62,093 bases of DNA from JANYCG01 sp031431035 (lineage in GTDB: Bacteria; Pseudomonadota; Gammaproteobacteria; Burkholderiales; Burkholderiaceae_C). Under the pieces are notes generated by a model. That model saw nothing but the letters and a program-made list of their open reading frames with translations. It was not told the DNA's origin and searched no databases. The position numbers were made by a program, and so were the translations under genes. This document shows, one piece after another, positions 1 through 7,537 of this stretch. The stretch is from contig JANPCR010000076.1 in the NCBI GenBank assembly GCA_031431035.1, positions 1-62,093 on the forward strand, read 5' to 3'. The first letter of the stretch is position 1; each line of letters starts with the position of its first letter.

Positions 1-518
1 TAATGCCGCAGATCACGGAAATATTGCACCAGCTTGAAGACATCGCTCATTTGCGCACCATGCTGCTGGGCGATAGCGCGAATGCTGGACAGCACATACC
101 AGCTCTGCGCCACGATGGGCGCTTCAAAAATATCGACACTGAGTTGCCCCGTGTCGTAGCCCAAGCTGCGCAGCTCTTTCCTAGCTTGTATCGGCAAATC
201 GTCATACGACGTGATCACTTTCTTCGCCGCAGGATCGACTGCAATCACGCCGCTCATGTATAGCAAATTGCCCACGCGCTTAGCGGCGAGATAGTTTGCC
301 AAGGGCTGACCTGTGGTTGCTGCGCTTGCTTCAGGCGCGTCACCGACGGATGGCAGAGCCTTGGGCAAAGCCGTGGAAGCCTTTAGACCTTCAGGCGCGG
401 GTGCATCCTGTGAGCGCAAGCGAATCGTTTGCGCGGCTTGTTCTAAGGCCTGTGGGCTGAGTTTTTCTTTTGCTGCTTCTAAGTTGCGGCGAGCCGCGGC
501 ATTCAACACACTTTTCAT
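1..518 (-). CDS. RidA/YjgF-family protein with N-terminal extension (partial)
   Basis: The gene starts with ATG at 518 and runs off the left edge, so only about 172 residues are visible and the C-terminus is missing. Residues from about 75 on resemble the start of a RidA/YjgF/UK114 trimeric barrel: NYLAAKRVGNLLYMSGVIAV is the typical 'vGnllyvSG' strand pattern of enamine/imine deaminases. About 70 Ala/Pro-rich residues precede it, which is longer than ordinary RidA proteins. The start codon lies one base after the TGA of the upstream quinone reductase-like gene, so translation is probably coupled. The catalytic arginine region lies outside the window, so deaminase activity cannot be judged. 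Confidence 0.6.
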   Translation of the reverse strand, partial: MKSVLNAAARRNLEAAKEKLSPQALEQAAQTIRLRSQDAPAPEGLKASTALPKALPSVGDAPEASAATTGQPLANYLAAKRVGNLLYMSGVIAVDPAAKKVITSYDDLPIQARKELRSLGYDTGQLSVDIFEAPIVAQSWYVLSSIRAIAQQHGAQMSDVFKLVQYFRDLRH

Positions 519-519
519 T

Positions 520-1113
520 TCACATTTGCTCCAAAACGCGGCGCACCTTGGCGATAAATTGATCGCAATCCACGCGGCTGACGTTGTTCATATTGTGCAG
601 CTGCAAATAAGTACTGCGGCAATTCTTCGCCATGATGGCGCGCAGGCCGCGCGCAAAAAGCTTTTTACACGGATCACCCATGATTTTCAGCCACCACCAC
701 GGCGAGCCGCCATGCGTGATGACGGTGAGGCGCTGGATGTGTTGCAAGCCAGGCGCAGCCGTCTTGCCCTTTTGCGGCGGTGGAAGAAAGGCCACGCCGG
801 GCAACCACACGCGCTCCAGCCAGCCTTTGAGCATGGCCGGAGGGCCGTAAAACCAAATCGGAAAGACGAAGACGATATGCTCACACCAGCGCAGCGCATC
901 CACATGGGGCTGCACTTTGGCTTCAATCGCTTTCGGATTGGGAAGGTAATCTAGTCGCTCTTGCAAACTCAACACCGGATCGAAGCTTTCGGCGTAGAGA
1001 TCAATGCAATGCAGCTCATGCCCGCGAGCGCGCAAAGCCATCTGGGCCGTGTTGAAGAGCGCGGCGCTGAAGCTTTCTGGATTGGGGTGGCAATAAACGA
1101 TCAGTGTGCGCAC
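520..1113 (-). CDS. NAD(P)H dehydrogenase (quinone)-like flavoprotein
   Basis: 197 residues with a flavodoxin-like fold of the NQO1/KefF/MdaB type. The N-terminus MRTLIVYCHPNPESFSAALF carries the HP-x-P-x-S-F phosphate-binding loop for FMN or FAD. Residues 80-95 contain FVFPIWFYGPPAMLKGW, the P-x-W/F-x-x-x-P-A-x-L-K-G-W segment of this family. By family knowledge it performs two-electron reduction of quinones or similar electrophiles in the cytoplasm with NAD(P)H. I use GTG at 1113; no strong ribosome-binding site is visible. It lies between the THI5-like receptor gene (51-nt gap) and the RidA-like gene, so the three may form one transcript. The physiological substrate is unknown. Confidence 0.8.
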   Translation of the reverse strand: MRTLIVYCHPNPESFSAALFNTAQMALRARGHELHCIDLYAESFDPVLSLQERLDYLPNPKAIEAKVQPHVDALRWCEHIVFVFPIWFYGPPAMLKGWLERVWLPGVAFLPPPQKGKTAAPGLQHIQRLTVITHGGSPWWWLKIMGDPCKKLFARGLRAIMAKNCRSTYLQLHNMNNVSRVDCDQFIAKVRRVLEQM

Positions 1114-1163
1114 AAATCAATGCTCAAACCAACGACGATGGCCGTGTTACTTTGGCCTGCCAC

Positions 1164-2186
1164 TTACTTGCCGCCCAAGCGCTGCTTGACATCCATGCCT
1201 ACTCTTTTGTTCACGAATTGCGTGGTAGCTACCAAGCTGAGATCGACATCGCCCGCTTTATAAAGCCCAGCTTTGACCATCTTGTCGTGAAAATCTTTGA
1301 TGCGCGCTTGGCTCATCGCGCCGATGCCGTTTTGCAGCGCTTCGCCGGTGTCCACAATGCCCAGCTTCTTCATCAGATCAATGCTGCCAGCGATGCCTGC
1401 ATCGCTCAGATTCGGATTGGTTTTCTTGAGCAATTCGTTGGTGGCTTTGTTGTCGCCATACAAATAATTGTTCCAGCCGATGATGGAGGCATCGACGAAT
1501 TTCTGCACCAATTCAGGCTTGGTGCGTACCAAGTCTGTGCGCGTCTCAATCGTGGTGCTGTAGGTGGAAAAGCCATGATCGGCAAGCAAGAAGACCATCG
1601 GATCAAAGCCAGCCTGCGCTTTGATGCTCACCGGCTCGCTGATCGAGTAGCCCTGTTGCACAGATTTTTTATCAGCGAGGAATGGGCCGACGTTGAAAGC
1701 GTAGGGCTTGAGCTGCTCATCTTTGAAGCCATGCTCGGCCTTCATCCATTGCCAGAAGGAGAATTGGCCATCTTTGCTGATGAAAGCCGTGGGCGCTTTA
1801 GCCACATCGGCAAAAGTTTTGTAGCCCTGATCGGGGTGCGCAAAGATCGCTTGCGGATCTTTCTGGAAGATCGCCGCCACCACCGTGGTTGGCACTTTGT
1901 TTTTCACATTGTCAAAAGTGAGCAGCAGGTTGCCGGTCATGAGGAAATCTAACTTACCGACGGGCAATAGCGGGCGATTGTTGACCTGCGGGCCGCCTTG
2001 GACGATTTCAACATCGAGGCCGTAGCGCTTATAAGTCCCATCAACCACGGCTTGATAAAAGCCGCCATGGCCGGGCTGGGCAAACCAATTCGTGCCAAAA
2101 GTGACTTTTTCTTGAGCAAAAGCACTGATTGCCGGCATCGTCAGTGCGACAAGCACTATCAATTTAAGAGCAGATTGCAAGGTCAT
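1164..2186 (-). CDS. ABC transporter substrate-binding protein, THI5/NMT1-like
   Basis: 340 residues with a signal peptide of about 24 residues (hydrophobic core, cleavage near AFA-Q). The mature N-terminus, FGTNWFAQPGHGGFYQA followed by YKRYGLDVEIVQGG, matches the NitT/TauT/THI5-like type II binding proteins that serve pyrimidine-precursor, riboflavin, sulfonate or aromatic uptake. A ribosome-binding site (GGAG) precedes the ATG. No permease or ATPase gene is adjacent in the window, so it is an orphan receptor here. A pyrimidine- or flavin-like ligand is possible from the THI5 resemblance but is not proved. It is divergent from groES, with a 277-nt shared intergenic region. Confidence 0.75.
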   Translation of the reverse strand: MTLQSALKLIVLVALTMPAISAFAQEKVTFGTNWFAQPGHGGFYQAVVDGTYKRYGLDVEIVQGGPQVNNRPLLPVGKLDFLMTGNLLLTFDNVKNKVPTTVVAAIFQKDPQAIFAHPDQGYKTFADVAKAPTAFISKDGQFSFWQWMKAEHGFKDEQLKPYAFNVGPFLADKKSVQQGYSISEPVSIKAQAGFDPMVFLLADHGFSTYSTTIETRTDLVRTKPELVQKFVDASIIGWNNYLYGDNKATNELLKKTNPNLSDAGIAGSIDLMKKLGIVDTGEALQNGIGAMSQARIKDFHDKMVKAGLYKAGDVDLSLVATTQFVNKRVGMDVKQRLGGK

Positions 2187-2312
2187 GAGGTACTCCGGTT
2201 GACTATCGCTTGGATAGGTGGATCAATATAAAACAGACAATATCGTTGCATAAAGCGTGCCTTTTTGAGCCTAGGGTTTTCATAACGCGATGCATTTAGA
2301 AGCACGACCGAT

Positions 2313-2341
2313 CTTGAAATTTCACAAAAAGCCGCTATCAT
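2313..2341 (+). promoter_or_regulatory. groESL promoter (sigma-70-like, overlapping a sigma-32-like site)
   Basis: TTGAAA at 2314-2319 and TATCAT at 2336-2341 are separated by 16 nt, a plausible housekeeping promoter. The same -35 reads CTTGAAA from 2313 and is followed 12 nt later by CCGCTATC, which weakly resembles the sigma-32 -10 (CCCCATNT). The CIRCE operator begins at the last base of the -10, as expected for HrcA repression. Transcription would run into groES, whose ATG is about 120 nt downstream. The transcription start has not been mapped. Confidence 0.6.
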
Positions 2342-2367
2342 TAGCACTCTATCGCAGCGAGTGCTAA
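2341..2367 (+). promoter_or_regulatory. CIRCE operator (HrcA-binding site)
   Basis: TTAGCACTC at 2341-2349 and GAGTGCTAA at 2359-2367, separated by nine bases, are an exact match to the CIRCE inverted repeat TTAGCACTC-N9-GAGTGCTAA. HrcA binds this element and represses groESL until heat stress titrates GroEL. It sits directly downstream of the -10 hexamer and about 97 nt before the groES ATG. The hrcA gene itself is not in the window. Confidence 0.97.
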
Positions 2368-2463
2368 CAAGAATGAGTCTCGCTTCGTAGTTAGCATGCG
2401 CCAACTTACATGTGGCGCACCCCCATTCAACAATTGTGTTGTTTATTATCTTTAGGAGATGCA

Positions 2464-2754
2464 ATGAAACTACGTCCACTGGCCGATCGCGTGATCGTCA
2501 AACGCGTTGATAGCGAAACCAAAACAGCCTCTGGCATCGTCATTCCCGACGCAGCCGCTGAGAAACCCGATCAAGGCGAAGTCTTGGCTGTTGGCCCGGG
2601 CCGTACCAACGACAAGGGCGAAATCAAAGCGCTCACCGTCAAAGTCGGCGACAAGGTTTTGTTTGGCAAATACAGCGGCCAAACCGTCAAGGTTGACGGC
2701 GACGAGTTGCTCGTCATGAAAGAAGACGATCTGTTTGCAGTCGTAGAGAAATAA
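2464..2754 (+). CDS. groES: Co-chaperonin GroES
   Basis: 96 residues, the normal GroES length. It begins MKLRPLADRVIVKR and contains the mobile-loop region TASGIVIPDAAAEKPDQGEV, which binds GroEL, followed by the barrel segments ending LLVMKEDDLFAVVEK. GroES caps the GroEL ring during ATP-driven protein folding in the cytoplasm. The ATG at 2464 is preceded by AGGAG at 2454-2458; an in-frame upstream extension is not homologous and is rejected. It is the first gene of the groESL operon under the CIRCE operator, and groEL follows after 153 nt. Confidence 0.98.
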   Translation: MKLRPLADRVIVKRVDSETKTASGIVIPDAAAEKPDQGEVLAVGPGRTNDKGEIKALTVKVGDKVLFGKYSGQTVKVDGDELLVMKEDDLFAVVEK

Positions 2755-2907
2755 TTTGTTTGCGGGACAGACCAGACGACTCGCGCAGCGACCGGGTGCT
2801 CTGTCCTCAACTGATTAGACTTACTATTAAATTCATAGCACTCTACGCAGGTTATACGCCAGCTAAGTGCCAGTTTCATCAATATTCTTAGTTTTTAGGA
2901 GCCTAAC

Positions 2908-4566
<1,659 letters not shown>

Positions 4567-4670
4567 TTTTTCCGCGAAACGGGTCGCTGGCGGCGTTGTA
4601 AACCCTGGCCGTGCCCGTGGCACTGTCTGTCGGGTTTACGCCTTGCCAGCGACTCGTTGCGCGAAAAAAA
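4567..4670. repeat. Long imperfect inverted repeat after groEL
   Basis: Directly after the groEL stop codon a sequence of about 104 nt folds back on itself. GTCGCTGGC (4583-4591) pairs with GCCAGCGAC (4645-4653), GTAAACCC (4598-4605) with GGGTTTAC (4632-4639), and CGCGAAACG (4573-4581) nearly matches the complement of CGTTGCGCG (4655-4663). The outer ends are T5 on the left and A7 on the right, so even the A/T runs pair. It lacks a T-run after the stem on either strand, so it is not a simple terminator; an mRNA-stabilising stem or a small palindromic repeat are the main alternatives. Confidence 0.7.
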
Positions 4671-4710
4671 CCGCTTCCTCCGATTTCAATTGGAGAACAG
4701 CCGAAAACCA

Positions 4711-4743
4711 AAACCCGCAGAGCGTGAGCCCTGCGGGTTTTTT
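4711..4743 (+). terminator. Rho-independent terminator of groESL
   Basis: AACCCGCAG (4712-4720) and CTGCGGGTT (4731-4739) form a 9-bp perfect stem with a 10-nt loop, followed by a run of T (4738-4743). It lies about 145 nt after groEL and about 40 nt before the DUF433 gene. Confidence 0.9.
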
Positions 4744-4783
4744 CATGTACATCGTCAACGTTCAAGAGTAGTAATATTCGCCT

Positions 4784-5005
4784 ATGAACCGCATCACCAC
4801 TCACCCTGATATCTGTCATGGCAAGCCGTGCATCCGCGGCATGCGTTACCCCGTGCAGTCGGTGCTGGAATGGCTGGCGGGCGGCATGACGGTGGCCGAC
4901 ATATTGGCAGATTACCCCGATCTGGAAGCTGACGACATTTATGCCGCGCTGGCCTATGCTGCACGCCTGACGCAAACCAACCATGTTGAGCTGTTGGCGG
5001 CGTGA
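4784..5005 (+). CDS. DUF433 antitoxin-like protein
   Basis: 73 residues that read almost entirely as a DUF433 domain: ITTHPDICHGKPCIRGMRYP, then VLEWLAGGMTVADILADYPD and AYAARL at the end. DUF433 proteins are winged-helix/HTH DNA-binding proteins typically encoded just before a PIN-like DUF5615 partner (VapB45-type antitoxins). The gene overlaps the following toxin-like gene by 4 nt (GTGA), the classic tight coupling of toxin-antitoxin pairs. It follows the groESL terminator, so it should have its own promoter; TAATAT just upstream could be a -10 but I see no clear -35. Confidence 0.85.
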   Translation: MNRITTHPDICHGKPCIRGMRYPVQSVLEWLAGGMTVADILADYPDLEADDIYAALAYAARLTQTNHVELLAA

Positions 5006-5355
5006 AATTCATCGTTGATGCGCAATTGCCGCTCAAGTTGGCAGTTGCATTGAATGCAGCGGGGCATGATACCGTTCACACCCTGAATCTGCCAGACAAG
5101 AACCGCTCCAGCGACAGCTTCATTGCCCGCCTTGCCGACTCTGAGGGGCGCGTCGTCATCAGCAAAGACGCGGACTTTGTGACTTCTCACATCGTCAATG
5201 AATCGCCACGGCACTTGCTGCAAATCTCAACTGGCAACTTGCCCAATTCTGTTCTGCTGCCGCTGGTTGTGGATAACCTTGCCCGGATTGAGGCAGCCTT
5301 CGAGTCAGTTGCCTATGTGGAGCTTACGGCAAACTCGTTGATTGCCCACGCGTGA
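5002..5355 (+). CDS. DUF5615 PIN-like toxin
   Basis: 117 residues starting at GTG 5002, overlapping the DUF433 stop. MKFIVDAQLPLKLAVALNAA is the N-terminal strand with the first conserved Asp of DUF5615/Mut7-C-like PIN domains. VVISKDADFV around residues 50-60 carries the second acidic cluster (K-D-x-D-F). Such proteins are the VapC45-like ribonuclease partners of DUF433 antitoxins, expected to cleave RNA with Mg2+. The acidic residues needed for metal binding appear intact. It is convergent with the PEP-CTERM gene (60 nt between stop codons, no terminator seen). Confidence 0.85.
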   Translation: MKFIVDAQLPLKLAVALNAAGHDTVHTLNLPDKNRSSDSFIARLADSEGRVVISKDADFVTSHIVNESPRHLLQISTGNLPNSVLLPLVVDNLARIEAAFESVAYVELTANSLIAHA

Positions 5356-5415
5356 CGGCGCGCATGCGACCTCCTGCTGCCGCAAACGGAATCGGCTTTG
5401 CAGGGGTTTGAAGGA

Positions 5416-6147
5416 TCAAGCCCGCGATGCGCCAACCGACCCTTTGCGCCGCGCCACACCCAGCCCCACCAAGGCCGCTGCGGTCAATAGCAAGGCGCCG
5501 GGCTCGGGCACGTCGTTGGGTGGGGTCACGGTTCTGAGCACATCGCCATCGCGCACGGCCAAGGCTTGAAACTCGACGATGACACCGCCAGAGGATTCCT
5601 TAATACCGTTGCCCTGACTCCCAATGCCAAATCCATATGCAAAAGCATGCGTGGCGTCGGTCTCGGTACTGGTCCAAAGGTAGCCAAACCTGTCGAGGAG
5701 TAGATTTTGAAAATCACCCGTGTTGACAGTGCCGATCACTTGTAGACTAGCGTTCAAGGCATTGCCCAACTCGTCGTACCAAAGATGGCCCAACTCACCG
5801 CAGTTGTAACTGCAATTGAACACGCCGGGAGACAAGCGCCAGTCGCTGAAGCTGCCCACCGTGAGGTCTGCCGCCCACGCCATGGCGTTGTTCCAGCCCA
5901 TCCGACCATCCGAGTTGCTCGCGCCATTGTCAAAAGCGGAGCCTGCCGCCGCATTGGCGTTGCGCAGCCAGGTGATGTTGCGGTCGGTGTCGTAGAAAAA
6001 CACCGCGCTGGCGCTGTTGGTGGCGACTGCGTTGCCGCTGAGGTCCCGGCCTAGCAAGGTGGCCTGAGCTGAAGTGGCAAGTAAAAGCGCTGCAGCGGCA
6101 CATGCGGCCTGGGCGACCAAGGCTTTGGCATTGAATTGGTTGGGCAT
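5416..6147 (-). CDS. PEP-CTERM sorting-domain exported protein
   Basis: 243 residues from ATG 6147. I reject an upstream in-frame start because the signal peptide (QAACAAAALLLATSAQA) begins right after this Met. The C-terminus is a canonical exosortase signal: VPEP, a hydrophobic helix (GALLLTAAALVGLGVA) and a basic end RRKG. The middle, with FYDTDRNITWLRNANAAAG, MGWNNAMAWAADL and YLWTSTE, resembles DUF1566/Lcl-type secreted domains. The family picture is export by Sec, processing by an exosortase and attachment to or release with exopolysaccharide. No exosortase is in the window, but an EpsD-like isomerase typical of such loci lies at 30988-31857. A pentanucleotide repeat lies about 145 nt upstream. 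Confidence 0.85.
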   Translation of the reverse strand: MPNQFNAKALVAQAACAAAALLLATSAQATLLGRDLSGNAVATNSASAVFFYDTDRNITWLRNANAAAGSAFDNGASNSDGRMGWNNAMAWAADLTVGSFSDWRLSPGVFNCSYNCGELGHLWYDELGNALNASLQVIGTVNTGDFQNLLLDRFGYLWTSTETDATHAFAYGFGIGSQGNGIKESSGGVIVEFQALAVRDGDVLRTVTPPNDVPEPGALLLTAAALVGLGVARRKGSVGASRA

Positions 6148-6290
6148 CGGGGGCTTTCCGTGGCGGTGGATTGGGTTGTGTGGGGTGGCTTTTTGGGCAA
6201 CCCACAAAAAAACAAGCACAGACGATGCCAAGATCAGCGCTGAATTAAATAGTGAACGATTTCAATAACTTAAGCGCGCGACGGCACCTT

Positions 6291-6330
6291 GCAGTGCAGT
6301 GCAGTGCAGTGCAGTGCAGTGCAGTGCAGT
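6291..6330. repeat. Tandem repeat (GCAGT)x8
   Basis: Eight perfect head-to-tail copies of GCAGT occupy 6291-6330, between the antitoxin stop (6369) and the PEP-CTERM start (6147). Short perfect tandem repeats of this kind are prone to slipped-strand copy-number change. Here each step would alter the spacing upstream of the PEP-CTERM gene by 5 bp, about half a helical turn. Nothing else in the window has this structure. Confidence 0.95.
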
Positions 6331-6368
6331 GTAAAAATTATCGACAGTTTTGAAGCCTGTCAAGTGGG

Positions 6369-6647
6369 TCAACCCGCCACCAACTCAATCCTCACCCCCC
6401 GCCCCAAAGCCGCTGCTGCACTGGCCAAGGTGGTGAGCGTCAGGCTTGTATCCGAGTCATCCAGCAGCCGGTTTAGCGCCGCGCGGCTGGTGTGCATGCG
6501 TTTGGCCATGGCGGTTTTGGTTAGGTTTTGCTCCTTCATGCCTTCTTCAATTTGCAGAGCCAACACTTTTTTCATGGCTGCGGCGGTACTTTGTTCGTAA
6601 ATTCCTTCTTCCTTGAGAAAGTCGTCAAAATTGCTTCCAATGGGCAT
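6369..6647 (-). CDS. XRE/HigA-like antitoxin
   Basis: 92 residues. The centre contains a helix-turn-helix of the XRE/Cro type: LTKTAMAKRMHTSRAALNRL, about residues 42-61, then a helix-rich tail LTTLASAAAALGRGVRIEL. This is the layout of HigA/RelB-like antitoxins that pair with Gp49/HigB-type toxins. The start ATG 6647 has a purine-rich site (AGGAG in CAGGAGTTTCACC) upstream. The remnant of a matching toxin gene ends 14 nt before it, so toxin-first order is as in HigBA systems. The antitoxin appears intact and probably binds its own promoter. Confidence 0.8.
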   Translation of the reverse strand: MPIGSNFDDFLKEEGIYEQSTAAAMKKVLALQIEEGMKEQNLTKTAMAKRMHTSRAALNRLLDDSDTSLTLTTLASAAAALGRGVRIELVAG

Positions 6648-6661
6648 GGTGAAACTCCTGA

Positions 6662-6980
6662 TTAAAAGTCAATTCGGCTGTGTGCCAGGTCAATGTCGGG
6701 CTTTGGAGTTGATTGGGTTTTCTTGATAAAACCGTGCAACAAAACCATTTGATTGCTTTTTACGGTGAACAGCACCCGCGCGATGCGGGTTGGCAACTGC
6801 GTGCGGACTTCCCATACTCTTCCTGCCAATTTTTTTGACCAATGGCATACCTAGCGGCCAGCGAAATTGCACGGCCTGAATATCTTCGCCAATTGCCAAA
6901 CGCTCATGAGCGGGCAGGCTTTTCAACCAATCTCTAACTGGCTCGTGACCTGCGCCAGACCGATAAAAGTAGACCTTCAG
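6662..6980 (-). pseudogene. HigB/RelE (Gp49-like) toxin, frameshifted
   Basis: Two reading frames together give a complete Gp49-like toxin. The first frame encodes KVYFYRSGAGHEPVRDWLKS and VQFRWPLGMPLVKK; the second continues with VWEVRTQLPTRIARVLFT and MVLLHGFIKKTQSTP and ends at TAA 6664-6662. The break falls in a run of seven A on the minus strand (T at 6830-6836). Removing one A restores PLVKKLAGRVWEV, the normal family sequence. In addition the first family codon (6980) is CTG, not ATG or GTG, and no ribosome-binding site is seen. The gene is probably inactive, although homopolymer sequencing error or slippage rescue remain possible. Confidence 0.8.
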
Positions 6981-7304
6981 GACAGGTTCAGTTATTGGCG
7001 GCGTTCTTAGAATCGCACCATATTTGATTCACCTAACCCCGCATTCATTGATGACCTAACCACCATGCTATTCGTCCGATCCGATGAACTATTCGCGCTG
7101 AGATTTCAATTCAAGAGACTGGATACACCGAGTGGAACTCAGACTTGAATGGCGATTTGATGGGGATTTATCATGTACAAGTCTTTGTCCGCACAGGTGG
7201 GAAACCTGAAAACTTGACTAGTTCAGAGCTTGTTCCCTGGAGTCATACAACCCGGACAAGGACTGTTGCGATCAACCGCGTCGCCACACTTCAAAATCGG
7301 CCAA
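6981..7304. other. Gene-poor stretch
   Basis: About 320 nt upstream of the broken toxin gene. I find no ORF with family resemblance, no RNA gene and no clear promoter. A short plus-strand ORF (7145-7396) runs through the palindrome and repeat that follow and is not credible as a gene. Confidence 0.5.
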
Positions 7305-7344
7305 TTTCCATAAAAAAGAACCTGCAGGTTCTTTTTTATGGAAA
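7305..7344. repeat. 40-bp perfect palindrome around GAACCTGCAGGTTC
   Basis: The two halves of 7305-7344 are exact reverse complements centred on the TGCA of CCTGCAGG (7321-7328). The stem contains A6 and T6 runs, so on either strand it can act as a terminator hairpin followed by T. The core GAACCTGCAGGTTC recurs at 46019-46032, again next to a copy of the dispersed element. It lies about 200 nt past the 3' end of the diguanylate cyclase gene (7538, minus strand). Confidence 0.9.
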
Positions 7345-7350
7345 ACCGAC

Positions 7351-7423
7351 GAAATATGAACCAAATAAGCCTCTAGCTCTCGAATTGATTCATTAGTTTG
7401 CTATAATTAATATAGCATCTAAT
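7351..7423 (-). repeat. Dispersed 3'-end element, copy A
   Basis: Read on the minus strand it has the stem GCTATA-TTAAT-TATAGC, the run AGCAAACTA, then TTCGAGAGCTAGAGGC followed by TTATTTGG. It is one of four copies in the window (others at 19344, 22746 and 46061). It follows the 3' end of the minus-strand diguanylate cyclase gene in the same relative orientation as the other copies follow theirs. The G in GATGCTATA spoils the outer AGTTTGC arm, so this copy is slightly decayed. Confidence 0.8.
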
Positions 7424-7537
7424 TTTTTGATCAAACCACAATCCGACGCAAGCCTTGAGCCAAAACTCAAGACGCCCGGTCTATGGCGCTTTGCCTCTTT
7501 GCCGCCCTATCAGTCAGAGCGTCAACCCATCAACCCA

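Noticed and set aside
1104..1952. 282-residue plus-strand ORF
   Set aside because: Antisense to the THI5-like receptor gene, which has a signal peptide, a ribosome-binding site and family motifs.
2187..2300. TPP riboswitch ahead of the THI5-like receptor gene
   Set aside because: The conserved CTGAGA and ACC...GATCTGG-type segments are absent on the minus strand.
6291..6330. CRISPR-like array
   Set aside because: The unit is only 5 bp with no spacers; it is a simple tandem repeat.
7145..7396. 83-residue plus-strand ORF
   Set aside because: Reads through the palindrome and the dispersed element, so it is very unlikely to be coding.
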